This document shows, one piece after another, positions 56,503 through 64,000 of a stretch of DNA of 64,000 bases. The notes under the pieces are model-generated. The model was not told the DNA's origin and ran no database searches. It saw nothing but the letters and a program-made list of their open reading frames with translations. Position numbers and translations under genes: made by a program. Position 1 is the first letter of the stretch. Each line of letters opens with the position of its first letter. Location of the stretch: the NCBI GenBank assembly GCA_028554755.1, contig JAPTOF010000012.1:3242501-3306500 (forward strand), written 5' to 3'. The stretch comes from Cordia subcordata (Eukaryota; Streptophyta; Magnoliopsida; Boraginales; Cordiaceae).

Positions 56503-57640
56503 ATGAGCTTAGCTTCGACAAAGTTAGAGATTAAAAAATTCAACAGTAAAGGCAATTTCAATGTCTGGAAGATTAAGTTCAAGACTTTCATAGTCATGCA
56601 AAGACTTTGGAAAGTGCTTGAAGGGAAGGTCAAGAAGGAACTGAAGTTGGAGGAAAAAGAGGAATTAGAGGAGAGGGCTATAAATGAAATACATATAAGC
56701 ATTTCTAATGATGTATTTATAGAGGCAACCGATAAGGAGAAAACAGTCGAGGCCTAGAAGGCTCTGATGGATCTCGATGCGCCTAAGTTGCTAACAAATT
56801 ATTTCTATCTCAAGAAGAGATTGTATACCCTCAAGATCAAGGAAAGTACGCCTGTGAAAAAACACCTTGATGAGTTTAATTCAATTGTGATGGAGTTAAA
56901 GAATATAGGAGTGATGATTGATTCGGAAGATCTCACCCTTGTTTTGGTGTGCACTCTGTCACTCTCACATGATAATTTCGTAGACAGACTGTTGTATGGA
57001 CATGACAAGATCAGCTTGGATGATGTTTGTTTGGCATTAAAGTCCAAGGATTTGAAGAAATACTTGGAGTGAAGGTTCAAGGAGAAGGATTAGTGAGTAA
57101 AGTAGTGAAACATAAGAAAGGGAGATCCTGGAAGAAGTGAAAATCGAAAGCAAAAGATGTGACATGTTATAAATGTGGGGAACGAGGTCACCTTAAGCAC
57201 CTTTGCCCAAAGAGAAATAAGCAGGAATGAGCGAACGTTGTGGACAATGCAGAGGGCAAGAGTTCTAATGGTACTAAAGATGTCTTGTCTGTCACAGCAA
57301 GACCATGGCAAGACCAGTGAATTCTTGATTCTAGTGCTACGTTCCACATATGTCCCAGCAGAGACTGGTTTTTTGCTTATTTCGAAAAGAGTGGAAAAGT
57401 CTATCTTGGGAATGACCTCATGCTGGAGGGGGCTGGAACTGGCATCATGAAGATCAAGATGTTTGATGGCACTATCCTACTTTTTGAGTATTGGCATGTC
57501 CTTAATATGAAAAAGAACTTGGTTTCTCTTGAGCGGTTAGATTCTTGCAAATGTAGGTTTCATTGCAAGAATGGAGTCCTTAAAGTGTACAGAGGTTCCT
57601 GGTTGCTCTTGAAAGGGTTTTTGACAGATAGTTTTTATGT
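56503..57640 (+). pseudogene. gag-protease remnant of the non-autonomous Copia element
   Basis: ATG 56503 opens MSLASTKLEIKKFNSKGNFN, followed by WKIKFKTFIVMQRLWKVLEG, ALMDLDAPKLLTNYFYLKKR, EFNSIVMELKNIGVMIDSED and LYGHDKISLDDV. A knuckle of the form CYKCGERGHLKHLCPK lies near 57165-57215. A protease-like segment (DSSATFHICPSRDWF) lies near 57335-57370, then IMKIKMFDGT and LNMKKNLVSLERLDS. Stops and frameshifts separate these parts, and the second protease residue is altered (DSSA). Confidence 0.8.
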
Positions 57641-58194
57641 TCATGATGGTTGCACAGTTAAGAGCGTTGGGCGGAAGATGGACAAGACGATGCCACGAAG
57701 TAGGTGGAGCTGTGTGGTGATACTCTTAGGCCTCTGGAGAATGGCAATAGAGGTTCAGTCCAAGAGGAGATACAAGGTGAAGTATATCTCGAAGTGTGCA
57801 GTGCAAGATTAGTACTAAGCAGAGTGGACATGATAAAGAATCCTTCAGAGATGGAACATGTGAAGAGGCTTATGCTTTGAATGCCATGGCACTGAGTGTG
57901 CATGAGCAAGGGTTCCATAGGGAGATTGATGGTCCAAGGATAAAGTCGAGTGGTGTTAGCATCAAGGCTAAGGATGTTGTGAAGGACACTCAGGGTGTTT
58001 CACTTGCAAGCAATGTGGGTAGTGGGGATGTAGAGCTACGAGAACGTTGGAGGACAGTAAAGAGGTCACTAAGACTGTTGCAAGACATTGCCTGCGAGGA
58101 CAATGCGAAGCAGTGAGCCTAGTTGGGGTTGTTTTGCAAAAGAGAGGAGAATTTTGATTAATAGATAGGGAGTGAATACGGTCCAAGGTGGAGA
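57641..58194 (+). other. Residual internal region of the Copia element
   Basis: No recognisable integrase or RT. A 106-codon ORF (57796-58116) and a 130-codon ORF ending at 57812 show no known domain. This is likely scrambled internal sequence left after deletion of pol. Confidence 0.5.
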
Positions 58195-58567
58195 TTCATA
58201 AGAACTAACACATATTCTAATAGTACCTAAAGAATATGAGAAGACTTACCTCATTCGTTGTCTTGCCTTTTTTCTAATTTTACCTTATTTATACTTTGCC
58301 ATTAATTGTCACTGCCATATCGTCTTGTCTCTGTGTCCTATAAATAGGCGCTTAGCCTATAATAGGTATGAGGGAGAAAATAAGGACGCGAGGCAGTTGG
58401 GAGAGAGCGATTAGAGTTAAAGTGAAAGTCCATCTTATATTTATTATCGACATTGTCTTAATAAAATTATCCTTTTGCCCTTGGAGTAGGCGCACGCCGA
58501 ACCATGTAAAATAGTGTCTTGAACTTTTCATTTATTTCGTCTCGTTTACACCATATTTTTCCCAACG
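58195..58567 (+). repeat. 3' LTR of the non-autonomous Copia element
   Basis: Matches the 5' LTR along its length (TATTCTAATAGTACCTAAAG, AATAGTGTCTTGAA). Its end reads CCCAACG, where CA has become CG. Confidence 0.82.
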
Positions 58568-61089
58568 CTTACCATTATAAAAATATTTAAAAAAGAGAAA
58601 AAACTAGGGGGTTCTCCATTTTACCTCAATTGAGCATTACTATAATTATAATATACGTACATATAGATAAAATTAGTGGTGAAAAGTTAAACAAATACTC
58701 TTTTAATCAATTCATTAATGATAATTTCCTTTTTTCAAATTAATTATTAGAAAGAAAGAAAGGTGGCTATGGAATATGTAATCTTGTGGTATTACCCTTG
58801 GTACTATTTAGCTATATGACTGATTAGATGAAAATCTTTGTTGTAAAATTGTCCTATCTGTTTGATTTACTTTTTCAGTTCTGCTGTGTTCCTTGGTTTG
58901 CAAGTAGGATGCAAATCTTCTTTCTGGTTTGCAAATAGGATGTAAATCTTCTTTCTTTCCTTTTGGCCCATTTGAACAAGAAATGTGGATATTTTAAGAA
59001 AAGAAATGTCTGCCTTTATAACTTTTTGGTCATAGGGCAGTATGCTTTGGAGCAAATTCTGAAGCAAATGTTGTTATGTAACCCCGAGGTCATGAGATCA
59101 AATTGTGAAAATAGTCTCTTGCAAAATTATAAGGTAATAATAAATCAAGGATCGGTCATGATCTTTTTTCTCGACTTTGCGCATTGCAAAAGCTTTACGC
59201 ACTGCTCGGGAATCTAACAAAAATTTGGGATGATAACACGGAGTTTTTTTTTTTTCCCTTTTCTGTTTTGTGTTTCCCTTATGATATGATTCTGCTTTTA
59301 AGATATTCAAGTACAAAAGATATAATTTTGATAGTCGATTCTCCGAATTAGATGAAATCGTGTCAAGCCCCAAGTTCACCTAAAAGTTGGGCGTCGCAAC
59401 CAACTCGATGGCTAAGGCAGTTGGACTATGGATGGGGCTGGTGGCATGTGTTCAAAATTTGATCCCTCATTCCAACCATAAAAGAAATGAAGAAGAAATA
59501 TGTTTTCTCATTATCAAACACAAATCCTACTCTTACACCTTATACTTTTCATGTGTCAAGACCATTTTTATCTGGTTATATGAATATTTTCTTTTTATTT
59601 TACTTTGACATAAGGCATAATAAAGTGAGTTATTTGTAAGAAAATATTGACGACTTGAGTGAAATTGGGTTAAATATTTTTGAACTAGTAGATTTGAGGC
59701 TAGAAAAAGTTATTTTAAGCATAAGAAATTAGTTTTACTCATAGACTCGGTGTGTGACACGATAATATCTAGAGTTGTCATGAATCACGAGTAAAATTCA
59801 AAAGTTGTATACGATAAAGTACTACATCATTCAAACACCATAAGAGACACCTATTGAACTCACGAGAACTACCTTTTGAATCTTGTTGAATTATTTTTCT
59901 TCTTGTTTGGGATAAGAAATTCTTAAGCGAAATATATCAGCGAACCATTACATTAAGAAGCCAGGAAAATAATCTATGGACAATCATAACAACTAGAACA
60001 TAAAAACTGACCGATCAAAAAAAAAAAAACTACAACACAAACAGATTGATCAATAGTGCAAGATAACATATAGTGAAAATTAAATTAAGACTTGAATCAT
60101 ATGAAAATCTTCCACTAATTTTCACATTGCACATGCTCTAACGCATCTTTTCCATTGATAAAAAGGCAGGATCGGAGGAATCAACTTTTCGTAGATGAAG
60201 CGAAAACCTGGGGAAACATACTGTGATTTAGTTTGTTGTGAATTTATTTTAAACCAAATGAGACCAATTGGTTTTCATTTGAAAGTAATTAATTGATTTT
60301 TAATCATATTTGGTTTTTATTTTATTAAAGATATTTAAATTTCATTCAAAAATTCAAAAGGTATCTTAAAAAATAAGTATTTACCAAAAAATTTGATGAA
60401 AAAAATCAACTAGTAGATCAATTCCGATTTGACATCCATATTACAAGTTTACTCGCTTACACATAACATAAAAGCTAAACATAGTTTGGTTTAATTTCAT
60501 TTTAGACCTAGACCTATATGAAATCAAATTTAACCAATCCAATTAGTTTTCATTTAAAACTAACTAACTAGTTTCTATCCTTGAAAAATAACCAAAACAA
60601 CCCAATTTTTTAGGTTGGTTTGAATTGGTTTGATTGATTTAACGAAACCATGTTCTCTTGTAGCGAAAGTCTAGTAAAAAGGTACTGCAATATTATGTTA
60701 TAATTTAATTTCATATTGCCCAACTATAGAGTCTCTTTATGATTGGAGTTGAACCCAAATTATTAAAAAAAAAAAAAAAGGTAAGTTTTTCATATGGTAC
60801 CTGCTATATTTGTATATTTTATATTGTTAAAGCAAAAAAAAGCTAATAAAACAATTATGGAATTATAAATTAAAAACTAACAAATAAACAACTAAATAAA
60901 CTGCAAATTAAATGGAAATTTTGACTAAACAAATTACGAAATTGAATAATGATTTTTCATTTTCTTATCAAACGGTAAAATATTTTTCAATCACAAACTT
61001 AAATTCAATGCTTTCTTAAAACGATAATAACATATTCCTCCAACAATACCGAACATGCCTCTCATGACATCTTGGACGAGGTCTAGTGG
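58568..61089. repeat. 3' flank of OMT copy 5, duplicate of about 2460-5620
   Basis: 58568-58760 continues the flank broken by the Copia element. From about 58765 the order follows 2490 onward (TTAGCTATATGACTGATT, TGCTGTGTTCCTTGGTTTGC, CAACCAACTCGATGGCTAAG, AAGAAATGAAGAAGAAATA). A local tandem repeat GGTTTGCAAATAGGATGTAA occurs near 58898-58950. No gene. Confidence 0.65.
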
Positions 61090-62276
61090 TTATGGATAAA
61101 TTTCAATGACAGACCTCAGTCCCAGTACAGGAGTAATCTTATAGTCGCTAAAGCCAGCATCAAAGAAAAGCTTGGCCCATTCTTTTTCATTTCTCTCTCT
61201 TCCTGTAACAAGGACCATCATCAGCATGTCAAAGAAGAGTTGCGTTTCGGTTGACTCATGGTCTTCTTTCTGGTTGCCGACTATCATGTCAATGATTATC
61301 ACTTTTCCACCCTTGTCCTTGCTTGGAATTGCCTCCTTACATTTCTTCAGTATTTTTAAACTGTCCTCGTCACTCCAGTCATGCAAAATCCACTGCTTAA
61401 TTGTCATTTTCACAAGTTCATCATAATTAGTTAGAAACTAAAGAATAAATTGCGAGATAAAAAAAAAGGCATTTTATTCAAGAGTAAAAAGTGGGAAATT
61501 CTTACCTTGAGTAGGACTGCATCTGCAGGAGGGATGTGGTGAAACATATCTCCCCCAACATAGCTGAGGTTGTTAGTTCCTTGCAAGCCATCAACCACGT
61601 GAGGAAGATCAAGCACCACGCACTCCAAATCTTGATATGCCTCAGCAATGGCCTTAGCCACAGTTCCCGTGCCACCTCCGACATCTACCAGTGAATTTAT
61701 CCCTTCAAACACTTGGGGACAATCTCTGATTACCACACTGCTCACCAGCCTTGCATCACTAGCCATGGCTTCGTTAAAGAAATGGTTCAGATTTGCATTC
61801 TGGCCGGCATGGTCCCAGAACGCCCTTCCATGAGCCGTCTCAAACGGCGTAGGGCGATCATTTTGGAACCATTCACTCAACAGATGCCACGGGTCTGTCA
61901 AAATTGGGTGAAGCATGGCTAGTAAAAACGGCGTCACGCTTAGAGGCTCGTCTTTAAGAAGGAGACGAGAGGCAGGTGTTAGCGAAAAACCCTCTTCTTC
62001 TTCATTTTCAGATACTTTGACCTTAATGAAGAAGCCTGAATGCACCAAATTGCGCATCAGGCGAGGGACACAACTGGCCCTAGCCTTATTGATAGGGAGG
62101 GCTTCAAGCAGCTCAGAGATGGTCATGGGTCTGCCATGCTTGTGGATAATATCTGGTATGCCTAATTGAACGGCACATTTCAATGAGAAGGAATTTATGA
62201 AATTGAATAGTTGGTTCCATACATGAGCTTGAGCTTGAAGCAGCTCTCCAGCTTCATCTCCATTAGGAATAACCAT
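61090..62276 (-). CDS. O-methyltransferase copy 5 (two exons, complete)
   Basis: Exon 1 is 62276-61506 (257 codons) and exon 2 is 61392-61090. The intron is only 113 bp, with donor CAAG|GTAAGA and acceptor GCAG|TGG, phase 0. The 357-residue protein has the full set of class II OMT motifs: dimerisation region, VDVGGGTG (197-204), GGDMF, WILHDW with catalytic His261, D292, and RER near 322-324. It keeps Trp three residues before the catalytic His, as in copy 2. Private changes are SENEEEEGF, GRAFWDHAGQNANL and a two-residue change to MFHHIPP. Exon 2 could be read in frame from an intronic ATG at 61413, but the splice junction fits the other copies. Confidence 0.92.
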
Positions 62277-62336
62277 TTCTGGGCTGGTTGATTGAGCTGC
62301 TTGTGTTACTGCATGTTCGTTCCTATAATTTTGCTC

Positions 62337-62344
62337 TATTTATA
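62337..62344 (-). promoter_or_regulatory. TATA box of OMT copy 5
   Basis: TATAAATA with the same downstream leader as copy 4, 61 bp upstream of the ATG. Confidence 0.7.
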
Positions 62345-62374
62345 AGTTAAAAGTAACAAATTAGGGTGCAATGG

Positions 62375-62380
62375 CACGTG
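62375..62380. promoter_or_regulatory. G-box upstream of OMT copy 5
   Basis: CACGTG about 99 bp before the ATG, position conserved with copies 2 and 4. Confidence 0.5.
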
Positions 62381-63785
62381 AAACACATGAATTCACCTGT
62401 GAGACCATGTGGATTATATATGATTTTGGCCAATTATCTTTTTCCCATATCATTAATATATCCCAACGTTTGAAGCTTTTTATCATTTGAAAAGTTGAGA
62501 CAGCTAACCATGATTAGTTAAGATACGAAGTGGTCTAGTCCATGATGGTAGGCTCACTGTTAATTTATGAGACATAATCTTGAAAATTATTCTGCTACAT
62601 CAGGAAGATTTTATGGGCCAGGAGGTGCATTAGCTTTAGGGGGCACATAAATTGCTCCCCAACACTACTGAACACAGGCAAACAATTTTTTAATGAACGT
62701 TCAAACCACTTTCTAAAATATTTTTAAAAAAAATAGGAAAGTAGTGCAGAATTTGCGTTAGGTGAATCTTATTGTCATGAGGGAAGAAAAAAGGTGTCTT
62801 AATCCATGAGATAATAGAAGATATTCCCAATTCTAAATGTCTCGTGTATGTGCTCTAGTGGCATCCTCTTATAAGCGGATGCAACTGATTTAAAATGTTG
62901 AGAATTTTCCTATTGTAATTATATTAACAGTATACAATCGTTGAATATTGACATACCTCAATATATGGGTTCAAGTCTTCTTGCACCTTGAACTAACAAC
63001 TAACAAGATCTATTTAGGCAACAAAGTTTATGAATCTCTAAACACAAACAAGATTGTTTTGTTTTCCCTTGATATTTCTTCCTTATTGAATCCCATATTT
63101 GTTGTCCCATAAATGGCCAATTAATTGCATCTTAATCCCATTTTTCATTATCCATGTGTGGCTCATTTTCTGTGTCTGTTTCATTATTGTTGACTCATTC
63201 ATCTCAATGTCAATCATCATCGGTTCTCGCCAGACCACATAAGAAGAGGGGTGTGTAAGAATATACATTTATCTCACATGTGTGGGGGGGGGGGGGGGAA
63301 CACATAAATTCACTATATAATATATCTTGTTTACTCGTCTTATTAGCACTAATAGAATTAAAAATGAAACATCAGTCAATTTTAACGGTTTTGAGAAGAT
63401 AATTCTGTGTCTTGAGATCTATGAACTTTAGCCCTTCTAATTTGATCTCTTGCACAACTGACAAAAAAAACACTTAGCTTCTAGTTTGGGCGCTCCAAAT
63501 TAATTCAATAATTTAATTTGCAATACTTCTTTGATCTCAAAAAATTCTCCATCAACATGCTTTAATAACCGTACTGAACATCGAAACAAGGAAATGTAGA
63601 TTAGCTACAATACTTTCGGCCATTGTAGTAATGTTGCAACATATATCAATGAGGCTTGGCTTAAAAATAAGATGACATGGATTCTTCTGACTGTAATAAT
63701 AGCAACGCCTAAACAACACTGTTTTGATCGAGGTATATATGAAACAAAGAAATTAAACAGCAAAAAAAGTACACAAGAGATTAAA
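62381..63785. other. OMT copy 5 upstream flank
   Basis: Conserved with the OMT4 upstream DNA up to about 63065 (GGGCACATAAATTGCTCCCC near 62641, flank block start at 62990). The block breaks at TTGTTTTCCCTTGATATTTC. The rest shows no gene; the ORF at 63083-63268 has no recognised domain. Confidence 0.4.
63284..63298. repeat. Homopolymer of 15 G
   Basis: Uninterrupted G run in AT-rich DNA. Confidence 0.9.
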
Positions 63786-64000
63786 TTAGTTTGTTGATGC
63801 GGGGTGAATACGTGTCAAGGTAGAGATTTGTAGTATTTTTGACTTCTAACTTATGTCTAGGTCGAAGTCCTAGAGCTTCTAAATAGTGCTCCAATATAAC
63901 AATATCCTTAAAGGTTCTTGGGGGACTTGGTCAATGTATCTTGATCCACAAAAGGATCACATACATAATTAACAACAAAGATTTATCATATATATTCATG
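63786..64000 (+). mobile_element. Possible Copia 3' end (purine tract and LTR start)
   Basis: GGGGTGAATACGTGTCAAGGTAGAGATT followed by TGTAGTATTTTTG resembles the polypurine tract/3' LTR junction of the Copia element at 58170-58200 (GGGAGTGAATACGGTCC, AAGGTGGAGATT). The window ends before the LTR could be confirmed. Confidence 0.35.

Larger units (their letters stand above)
55666..58567 (+). mobile_element. Non-autonomous Copia element (Tork-like) with perfect target duplication
   Basis: LTRs at 55666-56036 (371 bp) and 58195-58567 (about 373 bp). Target duplication CTTAC at 55661-55665 and 58568-58572; the uninterrupted site is in the duplicate near 26550 (ATACTTACCATTATAA). Primer site CTGGTATCAAGAGC follows the 5' LTR and the purine tract CAAGGTGGAGA precedes the 3' LTR. 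Only gag and protease remain inside; integrase, RT and RNase H are missing. Confidence 0.87.

Overview
The window is nuclear DNA of a flowering plant, most likely a eudicot. It is AT-rich, its genes have introns with GT-AG splice sites, and plant LTR retrotransposons, MITEs, SINEs and a Mutator-like element are packed between the genes. I cannot name the species.

The only genes that look intact are a tandem family of class II O-methyltransferases (Methyltransf_2 fold, closest by eye to trans-resveratrol di-O-methyltransferase / isoflavone O-methyltransferase types), all on the minus strand. Copy 1 (1-766) is cut by the left edge. Copies 2 (18048-19497), 3 (28836-30206), 4 (49004-50390) and 5 (61090-62276) are complete two-exon genes of 356-357 residues. 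A sixth, decayed copy (promoter plus the first ~45 codons) lies on the opposite strand at 43280-43846 and is interrupted by a small tRNA-derived retroposon. Flanking DNA is shared between copies, so the array grew by duplication of units several kb long. Insertions in one unit can therefore be recognised by the empty site in another.

Layout: 1-1250 OMT1 and its promoter; 1250-3360 old Copia fragments and a 0.65-0.69 kb tandem duplication; 3360-5890 unit flank with a CACTA-type MITE; 6354-12704 a full-length but dead Copia element (Ale-like); 12705-18047 flank with a large MITE; 18048-19564 OMT2; 19657-24882 a stack of inserts (two Harbinger-type MITEs, a short LTR element, a MITE carrying a SINE, a possible organellar insert, a solo LTR); 25283-28835 flank; 28836-30273 OMT3; 30933-34836 MITEs, a solo LTR and a long inverted-repeat element; 35130-42767 a Mutator-like element with a perfect 9-bp target duplication, carrying a broken transposase and an antisense plant-mobile-domain gene; 43280-43846 the inverted OMT relic; 46778-47548 a solo LTR with a nested MITE; 49004-50458 OMT4; 52062-58567 truncated Gypsy and Copia copies plus a non-autonomous Copia element; 58568-60830 a duplicate of the 2460-5620 flank; 61090-62344 OMT5; then flank to the right edge.

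The OMT genes would methylate hydroxyl groups of small phenolics (stilbene, flavonoid or related) using S-adenosylmethionine. The exact substrate cannot be read from sequence. The copies differ at the residue three before the catalytic histidine and in their proximal promoters, so they may have diverged in specificity or expression.
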